Part shown: positions 17,421 to 25,484 of the stretch, piece by piece | How the letters are laid out: each line of letters opens with the position of its first letter | How positions within the stretch are numbered: the stretch's first letter is position 1 | Assembly: GCA_900318265.1 (NCBI GenBank) | Contig: ONKA01000008.1 | Span: forward strand, 17,697-81,696 | Reading direction: 5' to 3' | DNA: 64,000 bases | From: an uncultured Bacteroidales bacterium | GTDB taxonomy: Bacteria > Bacteroidota > Bacteroidia > Bacteroidales > F082 | Program-made: the position numbers and the translations under genes | Notes under the pieces: model-generated | The model's database searches: none | What the model saw: only the letters and a program-made list of their open reading frames with translations | What the model was told of the DNA's origin: nothing

Positions 17421-19069
17421 AACGCTTGGTAACCATACTGTTTCTCATCGCTTTGGCATCTACAGCCTTCGCACAACACCCCAAGAAGGCCGTGAAGGCG
17501 TACGAAGCCGCTGAAGACGCCTTTATGAAACGCGACTACAAAAAGGCATACCAACAAGTCCTCAAAGCTATCGTCGAAGACCCTAACTATGCTGAAGCTT
17601 GGCTCTTGCAAGGCGAGATCGGGATGGAGACCCAAGATTTTGACCTGGCTATGTTAGGTTATGAGAAATCCTTGACATGCGATTCGATGGTCTTCCCTCC
17701 TGCCGCCATCACTCTGGCCAGGTTGTACGACAGACAAGGTTCATACAAACGCGAAATCGCCTTGCTGCGGTGGTATCAGTCGAAGAAATTCCCACAAGCA
17801 GCCAACAATGCCACCGTGACCGAGATGCTTGAATTGGCTACCTTCCGCGACAATGCCATTTCCCATCCTGTAGCATTCACGCCAGAGAACCTAGGAGATG
17901 CTGTCAACACCAATGATGACGAATACGTGAACATGCTTTCGTTTGACGGAACACAGCTTTTGTTTACCCGCAAGATGCCCATGGGCAACGGCTATCAAAA
18001 GGAGTTCCTATACATCTCGCAATGGGATGGCCGGCAATGGACTGAGGCCCAATTGCTTGCCTTTGCCGACTTCCCACAGGACGTCGACCCAGGTGCAGCC
18101 TTCATCTCCGCTGATGGCAAGAAACTCTACCTGACGGGCTGTGGTTGGACACGCGATAGTAGCTGCGACCTCTATGTCTCGGAATGGATAGACGGGCAAT
18201 GGGCTATGCCCAAACGTTTGTCGGAAGGCATCAATACAAGGAGTTGGGAGTCGCAGCCATGCGTGAGCAGCGACGGCAAAGAACTCTATTTCGTCTCACG
18301 CCGAAACGGCAATGCCGACATCTATTGCGCCAAGCGCAACACAGACGGCAGTTGGTGCGAGCCGCAGAATGTGGGCACACCCATCAACACGCAAGGCACC
18401 GAAATGGCACCTTTCCTGCATCCCGATGGTCACACACTATATTTCTCGTCGGACAAGCACATCGGCATGGGCGGCTTCGACCTCTTTATGAGCCGCCGCG
18501 GCGACGACGGGCAATGGCAGAAACCGGTCAATCTCGGCTTCCCTATCAACACAAACGGCGACGAGATCAACTTCTTCGTGGCTGCAGATGGCAAAACGGC
18601 ATTCATCTCCTCGCAACGTGAGGGTGGCCATGGCGGATATGACATCTACACTTTCGAGTTGCCCGAAGAGATTCGTCCCGACTCGGCCGACTACCTCGCC
18701 TCTGTTGACGTGGTAGAGCTTACACCTGGCGATGCCGTAGTGTTGCAAAACATACAGTTTGAATTCAACAGTGCTGCCTTGACTGCCGACTCAGAGTCAG
18801 GCATTCAGATTTTAACTGCCTTCCTCAAGCGCAATCCCGACTTGAAGGTGGAGCTTGCCGGCCATACCGACAATGTAGGCAATGACAACTACAACCTGAA
18901 ACTATCTTCCGACCGTGCCGAATCGGTCAGGAAAGCCCTGATTGCCAATGGCATCGAAGAAACACGGTTGACAGCCAAAGGCTATGGTGCCACAAAGCCC
19001 ATGGTTCCCAACGACACCGAAGAGCACCGCGCCTTGAACCGCAGAACAGAAATGATTATAATCAATTGA
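17417..19069 (+). CDS. OmpA-family protein with TPR and PD40 propeller (PorE-like)
   Basis: A 550-aa protein with a signal peptide (residues 1-20). Residues about 22-110 contain TPR-like helices (KAYEAAEDAFMKRDYKKAYQQVLKAI, AEAWLLQGEIGME). Residues about 170-420 contain WD40-like PD40 repeats (SADGKKLYLTG, SSDGKELYFVSRR, HPDGHTLYFSSDKH, AADGKTAFISSQ). Residues about 435-550 form a peptidoglycan-binding OmpA C-terminal domain (NIQFEFNSAAL, LAGHTDNVG, LSSDRAESVRKAL, LNRRTEMII). This architecture matches PorE, the T9SS subunit that tethers the machine to the cell wall, except that the carboxypeptidase-regulatory-like domain between propeller and OmpA appears absent. Overlaps the upstream gene by 4 nt. 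Confidence 0.78.
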   Translation: MKRLVTILFLIALASTAFAQHPKKAVKAYEAAEDAFMKRDYKKAYQQVLKAIVEDPNYAEAWLLQGEIGMETQDFDLAMLGYEKSLTCDSMVFPPAAITLARLYDRQGSYKREIALLRWYQSKKFPQAANNATVTEMLELATFRDNAISHPVAFTPENLGDAVNTNDDEYVNMLSFDGTQLLFTRKMPMGNGYQKEFLYISQWDGRQWTEAQLLAFADFPQDVDPGAAFISADGKKLYLTGCGWTRDSSCDLYVSEWIDGQWAMPKRLSEGINTRSWESQPCVSSDGKELYFVSRRNGNADIYCAKRNTDGSWCEPQNVGTPINTQGTEMAPFLHPDGHTLYFSSDKHIGMGGFDLFMSRRGDDGQWQKPVNLGFPINTNGDEINFFVAADGKTAFISSQREGGHGGYDIYTFELPEEIRPDSADYLASVDVVELTPGDAVVLQNIQFEFNSAALTADSESGIQILTAFLKRNPDLKVELAGHTDNVGNDNYNLKLSSDRAESVRKALIANGIEETRLTAKGYGATKPMVPNDTEEHRALNRRTEMIIIN

Positions 19070-19071
19070 AT

Positions 19072-19776
19072 ATGAAAAAGATAGTATTACCTTTGTTTGC
19101 ATTGGCCATAATCCTGTCGGCCTGTGTAAAGACACCCGAACCCATCCGTTTCTCGATATTGGGCGACAGTTATTCGGCCTATGAAGGTTTTGTGTATCCC
19201 GATACCAACGACGTGTATCATTTTGATGAAATCGGCGTGACGGGTTCAGAACAGATGTGGTGGGCTCAAGTGGCAGATTCTACCGGCTGGATTCTCGAAC
19301 GGAACAATTCTTTTTCGGGTTCAATGATTAGCAATTTCGACATTATGGATTTTTATCTCCCAGTTTCCTATATTCATCGTATGAACAACTTGGGCCATCC
19401 TGATGTGATTTTTATCCTTGGCGGCGTTAACGATGTGTGGTATGGCGCTTCCTTTGGCGAATATGTATATTCCGACTGGACTGAAGAACAGCTCCGTTCA
19501 TATCGTCCTGCGCTGGCCTACTTGCTTGACAATCTGCAACATCTCTATCCCAAAGCAAAGTTGTATTTTCTTCTAGAAACAAATCCTTGTCCCGGCGGCA
19601 TTGACGAAGAAACCCGAATGGGATACATCACCTCAACCCATCGCATTGCCAATCATTACAATGTGGACTGCATTGACTTACTCGACATTCACAAGAAACT
19701 CTGGCATCCAGATGTACAGGGGCAAAAAGAAATTGCCAACCAAGTATTGGAGTATATTGCAACGGAAAATTTCTAA
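19072..19776 (+). CDS. SGNH/GDSL hydrolase lipoprotein
   Basis: A 234-aa lipoprotein (MKKIVLPLFALAIILSAC, lipobox Cys at residue 18). SGNH blocks: ILGDSYSAYEG (nucleophile Ser), ILGGVNDVWYG (Asn block) and WHPDVQGQKEIA (catalytic Asp/His block). It probably removes or transfers acyl groups from an envelope glycan. The start was set at 19072 because an upstream TTG gives only two more residues. Third gene of the operon from 16497, 2 nt after the previous stop. Its stop overlaps the stop of the convergent rhomboid gene. It looks more AT-rich than its neighbours, with more A/T-ending codons, which may indicate a different history. Confidence 0.8.
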   Translation: MKKIVLPLFALAIILSACVKTPEPIRFSILGDSYSAYEGFVYPDTNDVYHFDEIGVTGSEQMWWAQVADSTGWILERNNSFSGSMISNFDIMDFYLPVSYIHRMNNLGHPDVIFILGGVNDVWYGASFGEYVYSDWTEEQLRSYRPALAYLLDNLQHLYPKAKLYFLLETNPCPGGIDEETRMGYITSTHRIANHYNVDCIDLLDIHKKLWHPDVQGQKEIANQVLEYIATENF

Positions 19777-20486
19777 TTCCTGAATCGGTAACGCACCGTC
19801 AACTCTTCGTCGCTCGGTGTGGGCACATCCCAATAGGGAATTTCACCATTCCCTTCATTGTCTGAAGAATCGTCTTCATCATCCTCATCCCAGTGGTGGA
19901 TTTCCTTCTGCGGGCCTTCCTTCCGAAGAAAAACAGCCAACAACACACCTATGATAGCACCGCTGAGGTGGCCTTCCCAAGAGATGTTTTGTGGTATAGC
20001 CAACGAGGGAATCATACCCCAGATGAAGCTACCATATAGGAAAACCATGATAAGCGATACGACAATGAGCAAACGATTGCCTCGGATGAAGCCGCTCGTG
20101 ATAAGGAAGAGGTTAAGGCCATAGACGAGCGCACTCGCTCCTATATGGGTTGAGTCGGGGTTGCCGATGCACCAGGTAATCAAGCCACTCGCGAGATAGG
20201 AGATGAGCATGACGCGGTTGGCGAGGGTGGGATAACAATAGTACAAGGCCGTCCCCAACACGAGGATAGGGACAGAATTGGAGAGCAAGTGTTCCCAATT
20301 AGCATGCAGAAACGGCAAGGTAAAGATGCCAACCAAGCCATGCAAGGAATGCGGCGTGACACCCCAACGGCTCAAGTTGATGCCACACGACACCTCGACA
20401 ATCTTCACCACCCACATCAATGCCACGATGAGAAGGGGGACGATGAGACTGCCCAGAAACTTCCGTCTTTCCGCTTTGTTATCCAT
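19773..20486 (-). CDS. Rhomboid-family intramembrane serine protease
   Basis: A 237-aa membrane protein with about six hydrophobic segments. Rhomboid signatures: LHANWEHLLSN (about residues 60-70), the catalytic Ser in HIGASALVYGL (about S118) and the catalytic His in WEGHLSGAIIG (about H173). The start is ATG 20486; an upstream TTG at 20504 is possible. The C-terminal 50 residues form an acidic cytoplasmic tail (DEDDEDDSSDNEGNGE). The family cleaves transmembrane segments of membrane proteins; the substrate is unknown. No clean TAnnTTTG box is seen upstream on this strand. Confidence 0.88.
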   Translation of the reverse strand: MDNKAERRKFLGSLIVPLLIVALMWVVKIVEVSCGINLSRWGVTPHSLHGLVGIFTLPFLHANWEHLLSNSVPILVLGTALYYCYPTLANRVMLISYLASGLITWCIGNPDSTHIGASALVYGLNLFLITSGFIRGNRLLIVVSLIMVFLYGSFIWGMIPSLAIPQNISWEGHLSGAIIGVLLAVFLRKEGPQKEIHHWDEDDEDDSSDNEGNGEIPYWDVPTPSDEELTVRYRFRN

Positions 20487-20547
20487 AATGCTGAGGTCGT
20501 TCAAGAATCATTCCGCGGGCAAAGGTCGGAAATTTTGGCAGATTTTG

Positions 20548-20555
20548 TATTTTTG
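20548..20555 (+). promoter_or_regulatory. -7 box (TATTTTTG) 4 bp from the EamA start codon
   Basis: Exact TATTTTTG match, but only 4 bp separate it from the ATG at 20560, so the expected transcription start falls on or next to the start codon and the mRNA may be leaderless. Confidence 0.55.
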
Positions 20556-20559
20556 CGGC

Positions 20560-21456
20560 ATGAAAAACAGAGGTTTCATCGTTCATTTGGCGGGCGTCAT
20601 AGCCATGGTTTTCTGGGGAATGTCGTTTGTTTGGTCGACACAAGTCTACCAAAGCCTCAACCCCACTGCGACTATCTTTTTGCGGCTTGTTATCGCCACC
20701 GTTTTCCTAACGACAATTTTGTTTGTCTTCCGCCTCAACGAGAAGATCCAAAAGAAGCACCTCGGGCTGTTTGCCATAGCAGCCATGTTCGAGCCTTTCC
20801 TTTACTTCATCTTTGAGGGCTATGGACTGAAGAACTCCTCCCCCGTGATTGGTGCCGGCATCATCGCCTTGATTCCTTTAGTCACCCCCATCGCGGCGCG
20901 TATCTTCCTCAAAGAACGGCTCACGCCAATGAACATCGTAGGCTTCATCATCTCCTTCGCCGGCGTCATCGTTATGCTGCTCAACAAGAACCTTGAGCTC
21001 ACGGCCTCGCCCAAGGGCATCCTCTTCCTCTGCGGGTCGGTAATCGTGGCCGTAGGCTATTCCATCGCTTTGATTCGTCTCACCAAACTATATAAGCCAT
21101 TGACCATCACATGGATGCAGAACATCGTCGGGATGATCTACTTCATCCCCATGGTCTTCATCATGGAGCGTTTCGAGCCTTCAAACTTTGCCAACGTGAG
21201 CGCCTACATCGTTCCGTTGGTCTGTTTGGGTATCTTCTGCAGTGCCGGTGCATACGCCCTATGGGCTTTTGCTTTCAGCAAGCTGGGCGCCTCAAAAGCC
21301 AATGTTTACTCCAACCTCATCCCAGTATTCACGGCCATCTTCAGTTATCTTCTCGCCATCGAAGAGATGACGGCATTCAAAATCATTGGCATCTTGGTGG
21401 TGGTCATCGGACTGGTGCTCTCCCAAATGAAAACAAAAAAGGCTGCCACCGAGTGA
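20560..21456 (+). CDS. EamA/DMT-family transporter
   Basis: A 298-aa inner-membrane protein with ten hydrophobic segments in two EamA halves (HLAGVIAMVFWGMSFVWS at the start, GSVIVAVGYSIALIRLTK opening the second half, PVFTAIFSYLLAIEEMT near the end). The family exports metabolites or amino acids; the substrate cannot be told. The start MKNRGFIVHL fits family N-termini. The frame is open 94 codons upstream, but that stretch is antisense to the rhomboid gene. The last codons overlap a terminator that serves the opposite strand. Another EamA gene lies at 22993. Confidence 0.88.
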   Translation: MKNRGFIVHLAGVIAMVFWGMSFVWSTQVYQSLNPTATIFLRLVIATVFLTTILFVFRLNEKIQKKHLGLFAIAAMFEPFLYFIFEGYGLKNSSPVIGAGIIALIPLVTPIAARIFLKERLTPMNIVGFIISFAGVIVMLLNKNLELTASPKGILFLCGSVIVAVGYSIALIRLTKLYKPLTITWMQNIVGMIYFIPMVFIMERFEPSNFANVSAYIVPLVCLGIFCSAGAYALWAFAFSKLGASKANVYSNLIPVFTAIFSYLLAIEEMTAFKIIGILVVVIGLVLSQMKTKKAATE

Positions 21457-21462
21457 CAGCCT
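21436..21462 (-). terminator. Intrinsic terminator for the minus-strand lipoprotein, inside the EamA 3' end
   Basis: On the minus strand GGCTGTCAC (21461-21453), loop TCG, GTGGCAGCC (21449-21441) is followed by T6. The stem has one mismatch. It overlaps the last codons of the convergent EamA gene. Confidence 0.75.
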
Positions 21463-21484
21463 AAACTCTTTTGCTCGACAGGGC

Positions 21485-22036
21485 TTACTTTAGTTTTATG
21501 GAGGACAAAATCTGCTTATAGGCCTCGTTCTTGTATGCATCGCTGCGAACCTCAGCCATCACAAATTCATCTTTTTCGTTGGCTTTCATCATTACTGTGA
21601 AGTCGCCCATTTCGTTTTCGAACCCACGGAATTTGTTTGTTCCGAAACTAACCTCACCCAAATCCTTCGTCTGTTGCAGACCCTGATAGGTCTTGACCAT
21701 TTCTGCCATTTGACGATAAGGCTGTTCTTGGACTAAGATGGATCCTTTGAACTCATCGCCAGTACCTGGGTAGATTTTGGCTTCGTGTCTGTCTTGCTTC
21801 AGCACCTTCCATCCTTCAGGGAGGTCGACACTGAACATTTCAAAATCCAAGGTGCAGGGACCCACAGGGAGCTGCGGCTCCTCTTGAACAGTCTCCGCTT
21901 CGGCTGGTTGAGAAGTCTCTTGTTCTGCCACAGGCTGTTCTTCGGTTTTTTCATTTTGTTTGACATTGTTGTTTCCGCATGCGACCATGGCGAACATGAC
22001 GACAGCGGCCATAGCGAAATGATAAATCCTTTTCAT
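21485..22036 (-). CDS. Lipoprotein of unknown function
   Basis: A 183-aa protein with lipoprotein signal MKRIYHFAMAAVVMFAMVAC (lipidated Cys at residue 20), then a Glu/Gln/Pro-rich linker of about 35 residues (KTEEQPVAEQETSQPAEAE). The C-terminal domain of about 120 residues (FEMFSVDLPEGWKVLKQDRH ... AYKQILSSIKL) resembles PsbP/YtfJ-like lipoprotein domains beginning 'F-x-V-x-L-P-E-G-W', without known activity. It has its own promoter and terminator. Confidence 0.75.
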   Translation of the reverse strand: MKRIYHFAMAAVVMFAMVACGNNNVKQNEKTEEQPVAEQETSQPAEAETVQEEPQLPVGPCTLDFEMFSVDLPEGWKVLKQDRHEAKIYPGTGDEFKGSILVQEQPYRQMAEMVKTYQGLQQTKDLGEVSFGTNKFRGFENEMGDFTVMMKANEKDEFVMAEVRSDAYKNEAYKQILSSIKLK

Positions 22037-22093
22037 TTGTCTAGTATTTGATTAATAAAACGATGAAATCGGTTCTGAACACTTATTGAATTG

Positions 22094-22101
22094 CAAAATT
22101 A
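22094..22101 (-). promoter_or_regulatory. -7 box (TAATTTTG) for the lipoprotein at 22036
   Basis: Minus-strand TAATTTTG about 57 bp before the ATG. Confidence 0.5.
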
Positions 22102-22197
22102 GGAATACGAAACGACTGAAAACGGGGAGAAAACTCCTATTTTTCGAAAAAGAAGACAAAAAAAGCCTGTATTAAGGCAAAAAACATTTGTTTTCCA

Positions 22198-22205
22198 TAA
22201 TTTTG
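22198..22205 (+). promoter_or_regulatory. -7 box (TAATTTTG) for the SpoU methyltransferase operon
   Basis: TAnnTTTG match 20 bp before the ATG at 22226. A small GCCT-AGGC hairpin (22164-22178) lies just upstream. Confidence 0.55.
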
Positions 22206-22225
22206 CAGCACATAACCGGAGCATT

Positions 22226-22996
22226 ATGATCACCAGCAAAACCAACCCAAAAATCAAGAACCTCGTCAGGCTACAGAAGGCCTCCGAACGTCGTGAACAA
22301 GGCCGTATCCTCATTGAAGGACAGCGTGAGATCGAGCGTGCACAGGCCTGCGGCTTCGAGATGGAAGAATTGTATGTCTGTGAACCCTTGCTGCGTGAAC
22401 CCGTCAACATTCAAGCAAAATACACCGAGACCGTTTCCGAAGAGGTGTTCGAAAAGATCGCCTATCGCGAAGGCAGCGACGGACTGTTGGCTGTAGCCAA
22501 GCCCAAATACAAGAACTTGAGTGAGTTCAAGCCTAGAAAGGATGCCTTGATCATCGTGTTGGAAACCGTCGAAAAGCCCGGCAACCTCGGTGCCGTAATG
22601 CGTACTGCTGATGCCGCTGGCGTGGATGCGGTTATCGTGGCCGACCCTGCAACGGATCTCTTCAATCCCAATGCCATTCGGGCCAGCATCGGTTGTATCT
22701 TCAGCGTTCCTGTCTATGCCTGCTCTACCGAAGAATGCATCAGCTGGCTGAAAAAGAACGGCATCACCATCTACTGCACCTACCTCAAGGCCTCCATCGA
22801 CTACCTAGACGCCGACTTCACCAAAGCCACTGCCCTTGTCATGGGCACTGAGGCCACAGGCATTTCCGATGCCTGGGTCGAGGCCGCTGATCAAAACATC
22901 ATCATCCCCATGAACGGTATCGCCGACTCACTCAACGTGTCGGTGACCACCGCCATTGTCACCTTCGAGGCCGTACGCCAAAGGAGAAAACCATGA
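22226..22996 (+). CDS. TrmH/SpoU-family RNA 2'-O-methyltransferase
   Basis: A 256-aa protein. Residues 1-100 form the substrate-binding domain (ITSKTNPKIKNLVRLQKASERRE...ILIEGQREI). The SPOUT domain follows with the three SpoU motifs: EKPGNLGAVMRTADAAG, VMGTEATGISD and IPMNGIADSLNVSV, which form the trefoil knot that binds AdoMet. It methylates a ribose 2'-OH in rRNA or tRNA; the exact position cannot be told from sequence. Its stop overlaps the next start by 4 nt (ATGA). Confidence 0.93.
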   Translation: MITSKTNPKIKNLVRLQKASERREQGRILIEGQREIERAQACGFEMEELYVCEPLLREPVNIQAKYTETVSEEVFEKIAYREGSDGLLAVAKPKYKNLSEFKPRKDALIIVLETVEKPGNLGAVMRTADAAGVDAVIVADPATDLFNPNAIRASIGCIFSVPVYACSTEECISWLKKNGITIYCTYLKASIDYLDADFTKATALVMGTEATGISDAWVEAADQNIIIPMNGIADSLNVSVTTAIVTFEAVRQRRKP

Positions 22997-23871
22997 AAAA
23001 GGACTATTTGCTGCTGCATCTCTCCGTCTTCATCGCCGGTTTCACGGGTGTGTTGGGACGACTCATCACCTTGGATTCCGCCATCTTGGTTTGGTGGCGC
23101 ATGGCTGCAGCAGCATTGTTGATGTGGGCATTCCTTGCCCTCAGAAAAGGGTTGAACCGATATCAATTCAAGGACATTGTGCAGATGGGTGGTGTAGGCA
23201 TGTTATTGTGCCTACATTGGGTGTTTTTCTACGCTTCCATCAAGGCCTCCAACGTCAGCATAGGCGTGGTGTGCTTCTCCTTGGTTGGTTTCTTCACCGC
23301 TTTGCTTGAACCCATCATCAACAAGCACAAATTCTCGGGACGCGAGTTCCTCTTCAGCCTGCTCACCATCCTTGGCATCTATCTCATCTTCCAGTTCGAT
23401 GCTCGCTACCGTCTGGGCATCGCCCTAGGGGTGGTCTCTTCGGCCTTGTATGCCTTGTTTGCCATCACCAATCAGCGCGTAGGCAAACACTACGAAGCCA
23501 AGAACATGTTGCTTTGGGAAATGGTTGGCGGTCTCATCGGCCTGACCTGCCTCATACCTATATATAATGCGTTTATCCCCGTCGGGAGGCTCTATCCTGT
23601 CGGCATGGACTATCCTTATTTGGCTTTCATGGTCGTGGTGTGCACTATTGGCCTTTGCCTATTGCAAATCATCGTGCTGCAGAAGATTCCCGCCTTCACT
23701 GTCAATCTCACCTACAACTTGGAGCCTGTTTACAGCATCATCCTCTCCATGTTCATCTTTAGCGAGTACAAGGAGTTGAATTTCTCGTTCTGCATCGGCA
23801 TCGCGCTGATTATCATCTCCGTTGTTTTGCAGACTTGGAGCGAAATCAGGAGGCGAAAAATCAAAGCTTAA
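22993..23871 (+). CDS. EamA/DMT-family transporter
   Basis: A 292-aa membrane protein with about ten hydrophobic helices and two EamA halves (LLLHLSVFIAGFTGVLGRLI at the start, LGIALGVVSSALYALFAITNQ opening the second half, LEPVYSIILSMFIFSEYKELN near the end). It is translationally coupled to the RNA methyltransferase by a 4-nt overlap, a pairing without obvious functional logic. It converges with and overlaps the EEP hydrolase gene by 11 nt. Substrate unknown. Confidence 0.88.
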   Translation: MKKDYLLLHLSVFIAGFTGVLGRLITLDSAILVWWRMAAAALLMWAFLALRKGLNRYQFKDIVQMGGVGMLLCLHWVFFYASIKASNVSIGVVCFSLVGFFTALLEPIINKHKFSGREFLFSLLTILGIYLIFQFDARYRLGIALGVVSSALYALFAITNQRVGKHYEAKNMLLWEMVGGLIGLTCLIPIYNAFIPVGRLYPVGMDYPYLAFMVVVCTIGLCLLQIIVLQKIPAFTVNLTYNLEPVYSIILSMFIFSEYKELNFSFCIGIALIIISVVLQTWSEIRRRKIKA

Positions 23872-24805
23872 CCTTCACAAACACCGGATAATGGTCGGAA
23901 GGATTGTGCCGAATGTAGGTGTCGAATGAAATCTGCTGCGGTGCATCGGAGGCCTTGATGGTATCGTCCGGATCTTCGTCGGGCGTCCAATAACTGTTGG
24001 TGAAGACACCGTATGCCTCCACCGTCGTACTTGGGGAGACAAACACGTGGTCGATACGACTGGTAGTAAAATAATTGGTCTTGAATGCATTGAACGTTCC
24101 GTTTTCCGCGAAGCGGATGCGGGTGGCATCGTAGGAGTCCTTAAGTAGTCCCGATTTCGTAAAGATGGTATAGATTTCATCGTTTTGATCCACGTTGAAG
24201 TCGCCTGTGATGAATACGGGCGCACCTTGGGCTATCTCATGAACCTTGGCGACCACCAGTTTGGCCGCCTCACGACGCGCCACAACGCCCACATGGTCCA
24301 TGTGGAGATTGAAGAAATAAAACACTTTTGTACCTTTTCTCCGATTGAACAAGCCGTGGCGCCGTTCCTGATCCTTCACTGCAAATTTGCCCCAAGTGCA
24401 GATGCGGATGCAAACCGCATCCCATCCCAAGCCAGGTTTGTCGGGCGTCTCGCTGAGCCAGAAGTCACCATGGTCAAGGAGTTGGAGTTTATCCTTTTTA
24501 TAAAATATGGCCTCATGTTCGCCACCGCGCTGACCATCGTCACGCCCGATGCCGATATAATCATAGCCATCCAAAGCCTTCTTCATATCTTGGAGTTGGA
24601 CATACAGCACTTCCTGTGTTCCGAATATCTCAGGCGCCATGAAATTCACCTGATCGCAGATGACCTGGCAACGCTTGGTCCACACCTCGCCTTGGATACT
24701 GTCGTTGGCATTTTTGTAACGGATATTATAGGATCCGACGAGCATTTGCTGGGCGGAAAGCTGTAGAGATGCCACAATGAGGGCAAAGAGAAGGAGTTTT
24801 TTCAT
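23861..24805 (-). CDS. Secreted endonuclease/exonuclease/phosphatase-family hydrolase
   Basis: A 314-aa protein with a signal peptide (MKKLLLFALIVASLQLSAQQ). EEP superfamily motifs in order: GSYNIRY (Asn), FGTQEVL (metal-binding Glu), FNLHMDHVGVVAR (His), ITGDFNVD (Asp/Asn), SRIDHVFVS and NPSDHYPVFVKV (catalytic His at the end). Such secreted EEP proteins hydrolyse phosphodiesters of nucleic acids, sphingolipids or inositol phosphates; the substrate is not decided. It has its own promoter and is the last gene of a minus-strand group. Confidence 0.9.
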   Translation of the reverse strand: MKKLLLFALIVASLQLSAQQMLVGSYNIRYKNANDSIQGEVWTKRCQVICDQVNFMAPEIFGTQEVLYVQLQDMKKALDGYDYIGIGRDDGQRGGEHEAIFYKKDKLQLLDHGDFWLSETPDKPGLGWDAVCIRICTWGKFAVKDQERRHGLFNRRKGTKVFYFFNLHMDHVGVVARREAAKLVVAKVHEIAQGAPVFITGDFNVDQNDEIYTIFTKSGLLKDSYDATRIRFAENGTFNAFKTNYFTTSRIDHVFVSPSTTVEAYGVFTNSYWTPDEDPDDTIKASDAPQQISFDTYIRHNPSDHYPVFVKVKL

Positions 24806-24825
24806 AGAAACTAGATTTGTTGGGA

Positions 24826-24833
24826 CAAAAGTA
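24826..24833 (-). promoter_or_regulatory. -7 box (TACTTTTG) for the EEP hydrolase
   Basis: Minus-strand TACTTTTG 20 bp before the ATG at 24805. Confidence 0.55.
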
Positions 24834-24843
24834 GAAAAAATCC

Positions 24844-25422
24844 TTATTCCTCATTATTTTTCCCCAACTTATTATACCAACTCCCAAACACAAACATCTC
24901 CTCGACGAAAACAAACCCCAAACTCTGATAATAATGTTGCAAACGCGGTTTGTCTTTGTCAACAAGCAGTGTAACCTTTTGAAAACCGTTGCGCAAGGCA
25001 TAATCCATGCGGTCTCGCATCAGCATTTTGCCAATGCCAAAGCCTCTATAGTCTGACAGAACGGTCATGCTATCCAAATAGAATTCACCTGGACCGGTTT
25101 CCATCGCGTTGCGGCTCAAGTCCATGCCTGAAGTTTGTTGGACGATGCCGAAGGTCTTGGCGCGCAATGCAGCATAACGAGCTCCGTCGTATGCCACCAA
25201 GGCGCCCACCCTATTTCCATCAATCTCAGCGATGCGTGTGTTGAGGTAACTATATAAGGTGTCATCCATGCGGCAAATATCCATCAAGTGTTCATAGATG
25301 GCACGCTGCTCATCAGGAAGCTTTGCATCGATGTCAAGCATATCGATGCCCGCCAACACAACACGCGCAATGAAAGGCGCGTCATCCAATTTGGCATCAC
25401 GAATGTTTATCTTTCTTTCCAT
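24844..25422 (-). CDS. GNAT-family N-acetyltransferase
   Basis: A 192-aa protein starting MERKINIRDAKLDDAPFIARVV, a typical GNAT N-terminus. The acetyl-CoA pyrophosphate loop is seen in LDSMTVLSDYRGFGIGKMLM, followed by DKPRLQHYYQSLGFVFVEE. Start 25422 was preferred over an upstream ATG at 25440, because the latter lies in a palindromic repeat. The acceptor is unknown. It lies 62 bp downstream of the MFS gene on the same strand, with the repeat in the spacer. Confidence 0.88.
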   Translation of the reverse strand: MERKINIRDAKLDDAPFIARVVLAGIDMLDIDAKLPDEQRAIYEHLMDICRMDDTLYSYLNTRIAEIDGNRVGALVAYDGARYAALRAKTFGIVQQTSGMDLSRNAMETGPGEFYLDSMTVLSDYRGFGIGKMLMRDRMDYALRNGFQKVTLLVDKDKPRLQHYYQSLGFVFVEEMFVFGSWYNKLGKNNEE

Positions 25423-25431
25423 AAAAAATCG

Positions 25432-25479
25432 GAGACGCATTGACTCCGTCGAATACTGTGTATTTCAATGCGTCTCTAC
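25432..25479. repeat. Dispersed GAGACG...CGTCTC inverted repeat
   Basis: GAGACGCATTGA (25432-25443) is exactly complementary to TCAATGCGTCTC (25465-25476) across a 21-nt loop, and the second arm ends CTCTAC like the elements at 12272 and 31393. It sits between the MFS and GNAT genes. Confidence 0.65.
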
Positions 25480-25484
25480 AACGG

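Noticed and set aside
20278-20559. A 94-residue N-terminal extension of the EamA protein.
   Set aside because: It is antisense to the rhomboid gene, hydrophilic and Cys-rich, and the promoter lies immediately before 20560.
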